In this document: positions 27,368 to 36,104 of the stretch, one piece after another | Position numbering within the stretch: the first letter of the stretch is position 1 | Layout of the letters: the number at the start of each line of letters is the position of its first letter | From: Gracilaria caudata | Lineage: Eukaryota > Rhodophyta > Florideophyceae > Gracilariales > Gracilariaceae | Direction of reading: 5' to 3' | DNA: 38,988 nt | NCBI GenBank assembly: GCA_030374735.1 | Contig: JASCIV010000144.1 | Span: forward strand, 1-38,988 | The notes under the pieces: model-generated | Seen by the model: only the letters and a program-made list of their open reading frames with translations | Told to the model about the DNA's origin: nothing | The model's database searches: none | Translations under genes and position numbers: made by a program

Positions 27368-30256
27368 ATGCCGCACGACAGCGACGAGCCGCCCCCCCCG
27401 TCGCCCGTCCCCCCGCCGCCGTCGGCGCGCGGCGCCGATGCCGAGCACCGCGCCGACGCCGAGCACCGCGCCGACGCCCCGCCCGACGAGCAGCACGCCG
27501 CCGCCGACGCCGACGCCGCCGCCGCCTCCGCCGCCGCGCAGCTGGACTCGGCGCTGCGGCTGGTTCCGGCGCCGCTGGCCGCTGCGGCGCGCGCTGCCAC
27601 CGCGTCCGGCGCGTTGCCGCCGCTGCCGCCCGACGCGCCGCTGCACATCGACGCGTCGCTGCCCGATGAGTCGCTCGACTTCGACTTCTCGTGGTCCAAC
27701 GCGCTGGACAATTTGCTCACCGACACCGACTACCTGCAGCTGCCGCCCGCCGACGCGCCGCCCGTGGAGCCGCCCGTGTCGTTGCCGCTCACCCTACCCG
27801 ACCTCGAGCACAATGCCCCCCCACAGCCGCCGCCGCCCCCTCCGCCCGCGCCCGCGCCCGCGCCCGTGCCCGCACCCGCGCCTGCGCCCGCGCCCGTGCC
27901 CACGCCCACGCGCGCGCGCCCGTCTTCGGCGTCGCGCCGCCGTCGCGCCACCACGCCGCCGCGTCCGTCCAAGCGCGCGCGCGCGCGCCCCGCGTCGCCG
28001 CCCGCGTCGCCCATCAAGATCGCGCCGCGCGCCGCGCGCGACACGCGCAAGCCGCCGCTCGAATCGCCGCGCACCGCCGCGTCCGCCGCGTCCGCCGCGC
28101 GAGCGCCCGTCTCCACGCCCGAGCAGCTCACGCTGGGTGCGTTTCCGTTTGCGCTGCAACCGCCGTCTCAGCCAGCGCCGCCGCCGCACGCGCAGTTTGT
28201 GCCGGTGCCGCCTCTGCCGCCGCAGCTGTACCCGTTGCAGTACCACCACGCGGCGCCCATGGGCGTGCCGCCGCCGTCGTCCGGCTCGCGCTCTGGCGCC
28301 GCCACGCCGCGCTCGAATGCGTCCACTTCGCGCCCGCTTTCCACGCCGCCGCCGCCGTCGTCCGAGCCGTTTGTGTCTGCGGCGCCCGTGCCGTACGACG
28401 AGTTTACCGTCATGTCCTTTTTCCACATGGCGCAGCAGATGTACGCGTCCGCGCTCGCGTCCGGCGCGTATCCGCCGCACGCGCTGTCCAACATGCGCGC
28501 GCCAAACGCGCCCGCGCTGTCGCCCGTTGCTGCCCCCCACATGTCTCCGTTCCCCGCGCAAATGCCGCCCGCACATCCGCCGCAGTCGTCTGCGTCCAAC
28601 GCGCCCGCCGCGTACGCGTCGCCCACCGCCGCTTCCTCTCCCTCCGACGCGCAGCCAAACGCTTCTTCTGCCGCCGTCGCGCCTAACTCTCAAACCAACA
28701 ACGCTTCCACGCCCATGCAACCAACACACACCCCACTAACTTCGCCAACCGCCGCCGCTGCGCAACAGCCCGCGCATCCGTCGCAATCGTCCTCCGCCAT
28801 CTGCGTGCTTCAGGACGGTCAACAACGCTCCATTCCTCCTTTGAAGCCTGCGCGTCTTGTTCCACACCCCTTTCTCGGTCGTTTGCAACTGCAGTGCGAT
28901 TCCAAGACCGCCAGCACTCAACCGTCTGCGTCTGCCGCGCTGCCCACCAACACGGGCGCGTCGGCGTCCACGCCGTCCGCGTCGGGCCCCCCGTCTTCGT
29001 CCGCGCCCTCCACGGACAGTCGCCCGCACAAGAAACGCCTCGTATGGACACCGGATCTGCACGAACGCTTTGTGAGAGCCGTCAGCTCGGTGGGTCTGAC
29101 CCAAGCCGTGCCCAAGATCCTGGTGTCCATCATGAACGTGGACGGACTCACCACGGAACATGTGAAGAGCCACTTGCAAAAGTACCGAAACTCGCTGAAG
29201 AAGGAAGCAGCGGACGAGGTGCGCGCGAAACAGATCAATGCTGCGCCGTCGTGGCCTGTGGGTAGGGCGCCGCGTGCTCCCATAGCGCTGGCCCATAACG
29301 CTCGCATGCGACCTTTTGGCACTGCCTCTGCTGCGGCGGCGGCTGCGGCGGCTGCTGCGGCTGCGCCGCGTGCGCTTGAAGGCGCTGCTAAACTGGGCGC
29401 TGGTGCGAGTGGTGGTGGCGCTTCTCAGATGCGCAGCTCTGCGCCGAAACGGCCGGCGGTGCGCGCGGGAACTGCGAAGAATGGGGCGGCGGGTTCGGCT
29501 GGCGGCAAGGCACGGTCGACGGGCGATGCGAGCGAGGGTGGCGATGCGACGATGAGGGAAAGCGTGGCTCGCACGGAAGCTCGGACTGGGAGCACGCAGC
29601 GCGACGCGACAGAAGAGGCAGGCGCGAGTGCGCGCGACGGCGCGAAGCGCCCGGAGAGTGGCGTGGACAAGAGCGCGACTGGTGGTGGCTCTGATGTGGC
29701 TCAGGGGGACAAGGGGCTGGGTACTGAGCACAAGACGGGTGGTAATACACAGAATGGGGCCAAGGAGTGCGAACTGGAGATGATCGAGGAGAAGATTTTA
29801 CAGCTGCAACTGAAGGTGCAGAAGATCCTACACCGATCGATCCGCATGCAGCGGCGCATGGAGCAGAAGCAGAGCCGCGCGGTGGTGTCGGAGCGCGGGG
29901 AGGCGTCGAATGAGTCGGACGGGGAGAAGGGCGGAGCGGAGGTGGGCGCGGAGGAGGGCGAACGGATGCAGGAGGGCGAGACGGCGAGCGTGGTGGCGGA
30001 GGGGGAGGTGGGCGGCGCGGCGGAGCGCGAGATGAAGGAACTGCTGGAGGAGCAGGTGGTGCTGCAGCGAGAACTGGCGGAGCAGCGCGCCATGGTGAGC
30101 AGGATGAAGGAGCCGACGCCGGCGGCGAAGACGCGCGCGCGCGCGGACGCGGTGGACGAAAGCGGCGCGGCGAAGGGCGCGCGCGCCGCCGCCGCCGCCG
30201 CCGCGGTGAGCGGAGCGAAGGCGAGGGGCGCGGACGACGCGGTGCTCCCAAAGTGA
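27368..30256 (+). CDS. GARP family (SHLQKYR-type MYB-related) transcription factor
   Basis: 962 residues from the first ATG (27368; the frame is open back to a GTG at 27284). Residues 1-545 are low-complexity Pro/Ala/Ser, including alternating PA repeats near 155-175. The single DNA-binding domain spans about 552-615: KKRLVWTPDLHERFVRAV, AVPKILVSIMNV and TTEHVKSHLQKYRNSLKK. This mixes features of type-B response regulator/LUX factors (LVWTPDLH, AVPK) and PHR1 types (HVKSHLQKYR). Ala runs (653-670) and a Gly/Arg/Glu-rich part follow. Two predicted coiled coils lie at about 801-836 (EEKILQLQLKVQKILHRSIR) and 888-916 (REMKELLEEQVVLQREL), suggesting dimers. No receiver domain is present. Candidate roles by family are phosphate, nitrogen, light or circadian control, none shown here. 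The coding strand is C-rich before the domain and G-rich after it. Confidence 0.85.
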   Translation: MPHDSDEPPPPSPVPPPPSARGADAEHRADAEHRADAPPDEQHAAADADAAAASAAAQLDSALRLVPAPLAAAARAATASGALPPLPPDAPLHIDASLPDESLDFDFSWSNALDNLLTDTDYLQLPPADAPPVEPPVSLPLTLPDLEHNAPPQPPPPPPPAPAPAPVPAPAPAPAPVPTPTRARPSSASRRRRATTPPRPSKRARARPASPPASPIKIAPRAARDTRKPPLESPRTAASAASAARAPVSTPEQLTLGAFPFALQPPSQPAPPPHAQFVPVPPLPPQLYPLQYHHAAPMGVPPPSSGSRSGAATPRSNASTSRPLSTPPPPSSEPFVSAAPVPYDEFTVMSFFHMAQQMYASALASGAYPPHALSNMRAPNAPALSPVAAPHMSPFPAQMPPAHPPQSSASNAPAAYASPTAASSPSDAQPNASSAAVAPNSQTNNASTPMQPTHTPLTSPTAAAAQQPAHPSQSSSAICVLQDGQQRSIPPLKPARLVPHPFLGRLQLQCDSKTASTQPSASAALPTNTGASASTPSASGPPSSSAPSTDSRPHKKRLVWTPDLHERFVRAVSSVGLTQAVPKILVSIMNVDGLTTEHVKSHLQKYRNSLKKEAADEVRAKQINAAPSWPVGRAPRAPIALAHNARMRPFGTASAAAAAAAAAAAAPRALEGAAKLGAGASGGGASQMRSSAPKRPAVRAGTAKNGAAGSAGGKARSTGDASEGGDATMRESVARTEARTGSTQRDATEEAGASARDGAKRPESGVDKSATGGGSDVAQGDKGLGTEHKTGGNTQNGAKECELEMIEEKILQLQLKVQKILHRSIRMQRRMEQKQSRAVVSERGEASNESDGEKGGAEVGAEEGERMQEGETASVVAEGEVGGAAEREMKELLEEQVVLQRELAEQRAMVSRMKEPTPAAKTRARADAVDESGAAKGARAAAAAAAVSGAKARGADDAVLPK

Positions 30257-30796
30257 GCACTGAGCGGAATCAGCAGATGGCTTCTTTTTTTGCGTCACTG
30301 TGACGCGGTTGATGTCACAGTGACAGTAAACGCGACGCGCCAATTTTTTTTTTTTTGAGTGTTTGAATGTACGGACGTGGCGCGCGCTTTTTTTTTCGGT
30401 GCGCGCTCGCGAAAAGCGCGCCATTTTTTGTTTTTTTGTTTTTGTTTGCGTGCGCGCGGTTTGGGGCGACAGCGCGCCCGCGAGCCCGCGCTGCCCATTT
30501 TTCAATTCGCGCGAGTTGCGTCGTCCTTTGTGTTGGCAGCGCGCGCGTCGTCTGTTCTGTGGCGTGCGAGTGTGTGTGCTCTCTTTCTCTCTCAGAAGTT
30601 GCCCCGTCGCGCACGCGCTGTCGTTGCATTCGCGCCGTTCACGCCGCCTGCTGCTGTTGTCGCTGCCGCCACGACACGCCACGCCACGCCACGCCACGCC
30701 ACGCCGCACCCCGTCGTCGTCCTGCGTGTTTGCGTCCTTCGCGTTTTCATTCGCTCGTTGTGTATTTTGGCAATCCAACCGCGCCTGCAGCTGGCC
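30257..30796. promoter_or_regulatory. Spacer between GARP gene and Hc1-like gene
   Basis: 540 bp holding the GARP 3' flank and the Hc1-like promoter and leader. It has an inverted repeat at 30292-30324, a 14-base T run near 30343-30356, further T runs, and six tandem ACGCC units at 30676-30705. GCGAAAAGCGCGCC near 30410 resembles an E2F-type site, but that match is weak evidence. Confidence 0.45.
30292..30324. repeat. Nested inverted repeat GTCACTGTGAC / GTCACAGTGAC
   Basis: GTCACTGTGAC (30294-30304) and its exact reverse complement (30314-30324) flank a 9-base spacer. Each arm is itself a palindrome around one base; the left one extends to GCGTCAC-T-GTGACGC (30292-30306). It lies 36 bp past the GARP stop and about 470 bp before the Hc1-like start. 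It could be a 3'-end hairpin or paired sites for a dimeric regulator. Confidence 0.8.
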
Positions 30797-31066
30797 ATGG
30801 ACAAGTACGGCGAACTGGCGCGTTGCGTGGAGAACATCGAACGCGATGCAAGCAAGTTCTTCGTCAACGGTAACAAGGCTGCCGGCACACGAGCCCGCAA
30901 GCATTTGCAGGAGCTCAAGCAATTGGCGCAGGACCTGCGAGTGATTATCCAGGACACCAAGAACGAGAAGACGCGTCAGGCACAGGCGCTCAAGCCTGAA
31001 CACGACGTCGACGTCGACGCACAACATGTGTACGAAGAGCAGGTTCAGCCGCAGGTTGGCTTTTGA
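30797..31066 (+). CDS. Bacterial histone H1-like (Hc1 family) DNA-binding protein
   Basis: 89 residues. The start is set by a strong context (GCCATGG) and by the family's N-terminus. The frame is open far upstream, but that part is unlike any protein. Residues 1-56 follow the Hc1 pattern known from Chlamydiae and Bacteroidetes: MDKYGELARCVENIERDASK, then FFVNGNKAAGTRARKHLQEL, then KQLAQDLRVIIQDTKN. The block K-F/Y-x(3)-GNKAAGTRxRK is the most diagnostic. Chlamydial Hc1 condenses the nucleoid, helped by a Lys/Ala-rich tail; here the tail is short, acidic and Gln-rich, so condensing ability may differ. No targeting peptide is evident, so nucleus and cytosol are both open. The bacterial affinity suggests horizontal transfer (inference). 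It lies 540 bp downstream of the GARP gene on the same strand and converges with NOL10. Confidence 0.75.
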   Translation: MDKYGELARCVENIERDASKFFVNGNKAAGTRARKHLQELKQLAQDLRVIIQDTKNEKTRQAQALKPEHDVDVDAQHVYEEQVQPQVGF

Positions 31067-31434
31067 CCTTCCGTCACAAAAAAAATCACCGTCTCTCCCC
31101 TTCATCCATCGTTCCGTCGCTCACCCACGTCTCTTCGGGGCTTGTTCGCGTGTACAGAAACTTCACCCTCGCGAAGCCTTGTGTTCTTCTTCAGGCCCCC
31201 CCCCCGCCCCTTCTGCTTGGTTGTTGCTGCAAACCTGCTTTCAATCGCTCGCGTGAGCTCCAACCGCTTCTGAACGCGTAGTTGTCGCAATCACTCTCGC
31301 GCTACTAAACTCTGCTGCTTTCGTTTCAACCGCTTCAACCGCCAGAACACACTCACTTTCTCATGTCATGTCCTCACAATAAACACCTTCTCACTGGTTT
31401 TATTCCCGTGTCCTATCGTTGCCCCCCCCTCCCG
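31067..31434. other. Convergent 3' region between Hc1-like gene and NOL10
   Basis: 368 bp, pyrimidine-rich on the plus strand with C runs at about 31196-31208 and 31421-31429. AATAAA at 31378-31383 is a possible polyadenylation signal for the plus-strand gene. No gene seen. Confidence 0.45.
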
Positions 31435-33531
31435 TCACTGTCCCTTCCGTCTCCTTCTTGCGCCGCTTTTTCCGCCGCCTCCACCTGCCGCCGTCGCCCT
31501 CATCTTTCGTTGTGAAGATGAGCCGCTCTTCATGCTCTCTATCCGAGCGCCAAGAGCAACTTCCTCCCGAATCTTCTTCGCCACCGTCTTGCTGCTTCCT
31601 CTCAGGTCGCCAACTCCCTTGTGTCCTGTCACTTGGCCCACCGCGCCGAGTTCATACATTTTCGGCGCGCGCTTGGAACTACCGCGCTTAGCAGAACGAA
31701 TCCCATCGTCCGCTTGCTGTACACCATCACCTGCATCATTCTCATTCCATTCATCTCCATCCTCATCCTCATCCTCATCCTCGTCGTCCACGCTTTCGTT
31801 ATCACTCAACCCACCGTGCGCGTCATTTCCGTCATCCACCAGATCAAACTGCTCAAGATACTCTTCATCAGAATCGCTCTCTTCCTCCTTCGCCCTCGCG
31901 GTGCCATCTTTTCGCAACCCCGACGGATTGAGAAACTGAAATCTCTCTGCGTCTTCATCCACTGCGTAATCCTTATTCGTGAACATCGCCTTGAATCGAT
32001 CATCTTCCAACACTGACATTCGTCGTTCCGCCTTCTTCCCACTGCGCTGGGACCACAACGATTCCACCACACTTTGGTTCACATCCACCTTCTTTGCTCT
32101 CTTCGACTTGATCTTGCTGATTCGGTTCTGTCGTTCCGCCTCCACCTTCTCTCGTGCCTTTTCCTTTCGATACTTCTCATACGCAAAAGGTTCGGACACT
32201 TCTACTGCCCTTCTGTACAGTTTCTGATGTACAAAGTATCCGTGCATGTACGGTTTGAGCAGTTCCGTTCCTATCAAATGACCCAATCCAAGACCCTGCA
32301 ACTCATCGTGGGGAATGAATTTGTAGTTCTCGTATACCTCCTCTACGTCAGCACCGTCCAAAGCGGAAGAATCTTTCAAGTTTCTTCCATCTTCCAGTTC
32401 TTCCGTGAACGTATCGAGGAACGCGCACCACTTGGGTGCCGTACCAAGAGCAGGTATGTAGTATGTTTTCACGCGTTGTGTCTCCATCGCCGTGCACAAC
32501 ACCCCCGAACTCCCAATTACACACAGATGGTTCACATCCGAATCTGGTTCTATTGCTACCATATTCATCCCATTCTTCCTGTTCCATACCTTCACGCTTC
32601 TCGCATCAGCTGTAACACAATGCTTTCCATCGTCATGTAGTCGTATGCTGTGAACGGGTAACCCATTTCCTTGATCTCTCACCAAAAATGGTCGCGGCGA
32701 GCGCAAGTCGAACAACAAAGTGTAGCCAGTACTACAACCGACGGCAAGCGAAACGCCGTCAGATTCGTCAAATCGCACGCTCGTAACCTGCAAGTCGCCG
32801 CTTTCATATGGTTCATGCTTTCGGAGAGCGGCCGCTACGTCCAACGTGCCGGCCGGTGATTGTGTCCGTCCTACCGTACGAGAATCCCATACATCAAGCA
32901 GTCCCGACTCCCCACCGAATGCTAGCAGAGCGTTTACGGGGCTTATACCGCACACATTGTTCCCTCCATTTGCCCCAGAGATTGTGGGTACTGGCGCAAG
33001 AAACCGGCCCTGCTCTAGGTTCAATCGCCACACATCGGCCCCATCGCCGCACACAAAAAGATCGCAGCTTCCTTTATGCAGCATCAAATCGCGACCGAAG
33101 CGCGGAACTCGTGTCTTGTAGTGACTGCCAAACGGCGATTGCAGGTCGATATATCTGTCAGAAGTCAACAGCGCGAATTTCCGCCAGTCCGTTTCAAGGA
33201 TTTGAAAGTCTACAATGTCTGTGTTCACATGCCGCTTGAATTTGAGCGACAAGTCTTCTGTGTCGTATACATGAATCTGGGGAGGATATGTTCCAGACGC
33301 AAAAATATATCTTCCGTCCGCCGATAGTTTGATTCGTTGAGAAACAGTCGGAAATGCAAAGTCCTGAATGAGATCAGTATCCGTATCCTGTAGTTCGAGC
33401 TTTCTTCGAGCTCTCTTCTGCGCGGCTGTGGCGCGAGCCCCTATTGAGAGGTTTGCTTGAAGTGATGTCGCTCGACGGCCAGATACATCGTAGACCTTAG
33501 CATCATATGCTCCCGGTGCGCGACGCACCAT
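31435..33531 (-). CDS. ENP2: NOL10/ENP2 ribosome biogenesis WD40 protein
   Basis: 698 residues. The N-terminal KVYDVSG, LIQDFAFPTVSQRIKLSADG and YIFASGTYPPQIHVYDTEDL, then DRYIDLQSPFGSHYKTRVP, FGRDLMLHKGSCDLFVCG and VWRLNLEQGRFLAPV are collinear with yeast Enp2 and human NOL10. Residues up to about 420 form the propeller. A NUC153 motif follows near 507-540 (DDRFKAMFTNKDYAVDEDAE). Then come a strongly acidic Asp/Glu stretch (about 555-615) and a basic C-terminus (KSGARRRRKGQ). The protein is nucleolar and belongs to the small-subunit processome in 18S rRNA maturation. Intron-free, divergent from the PLP-enzyme gene. Confidence 0.95.
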   Translation of the reverse strand: MVRRAPGAYDAKVYDVSGRRATSLQANLSIGARATAAQKRARRKLELQDTDTDLIQDFAFPTVSQRIKLSADGRYIFASGTYPPQIHVYDTEDLSLKFKRHVNTDIVDFQILETDWRKFALLTSDRYIDLQSPFGSHYKTRVPRFGRDLMLHKGSCDLFVCGDGADVWRLNLEQGRFLAPVPTISGANGGNNVCGISPVNALLAFGGESGLLDVWDSRTVGRTQSPAGTLDVAAALRKHEPYESGDLQVTSVRFDESDGVSLAVGCSTGYTLLFDLRSPRPFLVRDQGNGLPVHSIRLHDDGKHCVTADARSVKVWNRKNGMNMVAIEPDSDVNHLCVIGSSGVLCTAMETQRVKTYYIPALGTAPKWCAFLDTFTEELEDGRNLKDSSALDGADVEEVYENYKFIPHDELQGLGLGHLIGTELLKPYMHGYFVHQKLYRRAVEVSEPFAYEKYRKEKAREKVEAERQNRISKIKSKRAKKVDVNQSVVESLWSQRSGKKAERRMSVLEDDRFKAMFTNKDYAVDEDAERFQFLNPSGLRKDGTARAKEEESDSDEEYLEQFDLVDDGNDAHGGLSDNESVDDEDEDEDEDGDEWNENDAGDGVQQADDGIRSAKRGSSKRAPKMYELGAVGQVTGHKGVGDLRGSSKTVAKKIREEVALGARIESMKSGSSSQRKMRATAAGGGGGKSGARRRRKGQ

Positions 33532-34107
33532 GCTCAGCGAACAACACTCGAGCAGGTGAAAGAACCTGGATACAGCTTAACGGTTCTCCTCCAGATGAAA
33601 TCACTGAGGGTTGTTCAAGGTCAAGTCTTGCGGTGGCAACAGGCGCACGTCTGAGGCGGTTCTATTCCTCGCGGTCGCCTTACCGTTTTCTATGGACAGC
33701 TTCTTGGCGGTGGTGCGAGGCCGACGGAGCTATTTGTCTTTTATTTTGGGGGTCCTTGCTGTACTGGTGAATCATCTCTTCAAGAGTGTTTTACCTCGAA
33801 GCTCTCGTTTGTCTCTCACCCGAGCATCGGTCCAACAGACAGAGTGACCGGCCTTCCGGAGAGTGTGTGAACGAAGGGAGATAAATCTTACATATGAGAA
33901 ACGCTGAACTTGAGCGCGGCTGAAGAAGCTTGTCTGAGAAGGTTAAGGAAACACAGGCCTCACGGTTGTTGGCATCCCCGTATAGTCGCCGCCTCCTGCC
34001 TCAAAGCAAAGGACTCACACCTTCAAAGCTTTTAAAACAAGCTCTCCTTGATCGATAGATTGTTTATGGGTCGTTCCCAACAAGGACCCGCATTTATACA
34101 AATCGCC
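33532..34107. promoter_or_regulatory. Divergent region between ENP2 and PLP-enzyme genes
   Basis: 576 bp. It contains an alternative in-frame ATG at 34066 for the plus-strand gene (poor context). No repeat, RNA gene or known site was recognised. Confidence 0.4.
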
Positions 34108-35202
34108 ATGAGCTTCACGAGAGCACCATCACCCTACAAGCCCCCGTCATTTGCAAACCGCATCGCGCACCTCGCGCCTCCGACCAAATTGAACCTGTGC
34201 ATGCGTCCGACTCCAATCCACAAATGGGACCTCCATAGTGCTGTTTCGGACCTGCCCCCCGATATTGAGTTCTACATAAAACGTGACGACATGACAGGGT
34301 CTGGTACATCTGGAAACAAGATTCGCAAGCTGGAATTCCTCGTGGCAGATGCTTTGTCGAAGCAATGCGATACTCTGATAACTGCGGGCGGAGTGCAATC
34401 TAATCATGCTCGCGCCACTGCAGTCGTGGCAAAAGAGCTCGGACTCGACGCTCATGTCTTTCTACGAACTAGAGAAAACGAGTATCCCGAAAAGCTCGGT
34501 GCAAGTGGCAACATCTTGTTTCACAAGATGCTCGGTGTCCAGATGCATCTCGTTCGTCCAGTATCTTACCTTTCCGGCTTGCTACCGAAAATGAAACTCT
34601 TAAAGGACAAGCTTGCTCAGGAAGAGCACCGGGCGTACTTGATTGGTATTGGAGGTTCCGATGAAATCGGCGTGTGGGGCTATATTGAAGCTTTTAGTGA
34701 ATTGCTGTCGCAGGGTATTGAAGACCATATAACTGACGTGGTTGTTGCTATAGGTTCCGGAGGGACGGCAAGTGGCCTTGCGATAGGCAATTATCTCGCG
34801 GAAAGCCCATTTCGGATCCACGCTGTCACCGTGTGTGACACTCCGGCCTACTTCTACGGACATCTTAACGAGATGCTTGCCAAATTGGAGCTTTCCAATC
34901 AGGTGAAAGCGGAGGACATTCTAAATATACTGGAGGCCAAAGGATTAGGATATGCCAGGAGCACAAACGAAGAGATCGAACTGGGGTTGCAGATATCTCG
35001 TGGCACAGGAATTGTGCTTGACCCCGTATACACCTTGAAGGCAATATACGGATTGACAACAGATCTGAAGAGGACTGATGACAGTGTATTTCAGGCAGAT
35101 TCGAAGATACTCTTTGTCCATACTGGAGGCATTTTTGGCTTATTTGATCGACGTATCGAACCGTTTCTTGACAGCACGCTTGCTCAAACTTGGACGTCAT
35201 GA
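34108..35202 (+). CDS. D-cysteine desulfhydrase / ACC deaminase family PLP enzyme
   Basis: 364 residues from the ATG at 34108 (context GCCATGA); an ATG at 34066 would add 14 residues but has a poor context. The fold-type II PLP signature is clear: RDDMTGSGTSGNKIRKLEF with the Schiff-base lysine K71, GGVQSNHARATA (S98, N99, H100), and the phosphate-binding loop GSGGTASGL. C-terminal DPVYTLKAIYGL and HTGGIFGLFDRR are also family blocks. D-cysteine desulfhydrase splits D-cysteine to pyruvate, H2S and ammonia; the sister enzyme ACC deaminase opens 1-aminocyclopropane-1-carboxylate. Sequence inspection favours the desulfhydrase group, but the two can interconvert through few residues. No clear organelle leader. 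Confidence 0.88.
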   Translation: MSFTRAPSPYKPPSFANRIAHLAPPTKLNLCMRPTPIHKWDLHSAVSDLPPDIEFYIKRDDMTGSGTSGNKIRKLEFLVADALSKQCDTLITAGGVQSNHARATAVVAKELGLDAHVFLRTRENEYPEKLGASGNILFHKMLGVQMHLVRPVSYLSGLLPKMKLLKDKLAQEEHRAYLIGIGGSDEIGVWGYIEAFSELLSQGIEDHITDVVVAIGSGGTASGLAIGNYLAESPFRIHAVTVCDTPAYFYGHLNEMLAKLELSNQVKAEDILNILEAKGLGYARSTNEEIELGLQISRGTGIVLDPVYTLKAIYGLTTDLKRTDDSVFQADSKILFVHTGGIFGLFDRRIEPFLDSTLAQTWTS

Positions 35203-36104
35203 AGCCACTCAATTTCTGTCACAAGGGATGTGCAGGACGGCTCATCGTTATCGAGCATTGGATACGTAACTGCTATGATGGAAATGGTGAGTGGACCAAC
35301 ATCAGACTTACACCGCAACATGATGCCAGAAACGTAAGATAGAGCACTTGTGCAACGTCCTTTACGGGCATATGCGAAACGCCAAATTTGTCAAGATCGC
35401 TCGTTCACATGTCAACAGCAGCACATCATCTCGTTGTCGTGGCCAGGGCACGAGATTAATCGTCTTCTACGATCTTTGACCTGCTCCGCACTAACGGCAC
35501 AGATGTCACAGCCGAATAGGCTTTTTTCGATGCAGTGCTGGAAGCGACCGTGAGCCATTTCTCTGTACGTAATCTTGCTTCACAAGCAAAGGCCGAATGA
35601 TGCAACTAAAACGTTTCTCCATGATATCTATGTACAGCGGTGACGTGGCACCCCAGATCATTTCTCAGTCGTTATGCCGTGAATGCAATAGAATCATAAT
35701 AAGCGAGCGAGATACATAGGCGTCTTATAGTTACAGTTGTGTCACAGTTAAAGATTTCCTGTACATAGATATATGATGTCTTACTTGGCAGCAGGGCTCA
35801 TGATCAGGGCTCATGATCAGGGCTCATGATCAGAGCGTTGTAAGTTACAAGGTTCTCCCTATATTTGAGGCGACCCTGCCAGTTCACGATTGCATGATTC
35901 GCCATGGCATTTCTGGCTTCTACGAACATCCGAAACACCTTTACCCCTTCATGTGTAGCCCCAGCAATGCACACCCTTAACTCGTCCTAATTCCCGTGAT
36001 TTGGGACTTCGACGCCACCGTAGCAACGACATCCCCTAACGAAAACCTGAGCCTCCCTTCAAGTACATGTCACCCCTCCTCCGACAAACACAAAAAATGA
36101 GCAT
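35203..36104. other. Convergent 3' intergenic region
   Basis: 902 bp between the PLP-enzyme and SPT20 stop codons. It is AT-rich, with a threefold 13-bp tandem repeat at 35792-35830. No gene or RNA recognised. Confidence 0.5.
35792..35834 (+). repeat. 13-bp tandem repeat, three copies
   Basis: CAGGGCTCATGAT is repeated exactly at 35792-35804, 35805-35817 and 35818-35830, then breaks at CAGAG. Each junction creates TGATCA and each unit contains TCATGA, both palindromes. Confidence 0.9.

Noticed and set aside
27794..28729. Long minus-strand and alternate-frame ORFs across the GARP gene
   Set aside because: Extreme GC content removes stop codons in all frames; their products are Arg/Gly/Ala repeats without domains.
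30400..30430. E2F-type sites upstream of the Hc1-like gene
   Set aside because: The match is short and lies in a CG- and T-run-rich stretch where such strings are common.
30359..30796. Long open frame upstream of the Hc1-like start
   Set aside because: It starts without ATG and is low-complexity Arg/Ala/Val; homology and the Kozak context begin only at 30797.
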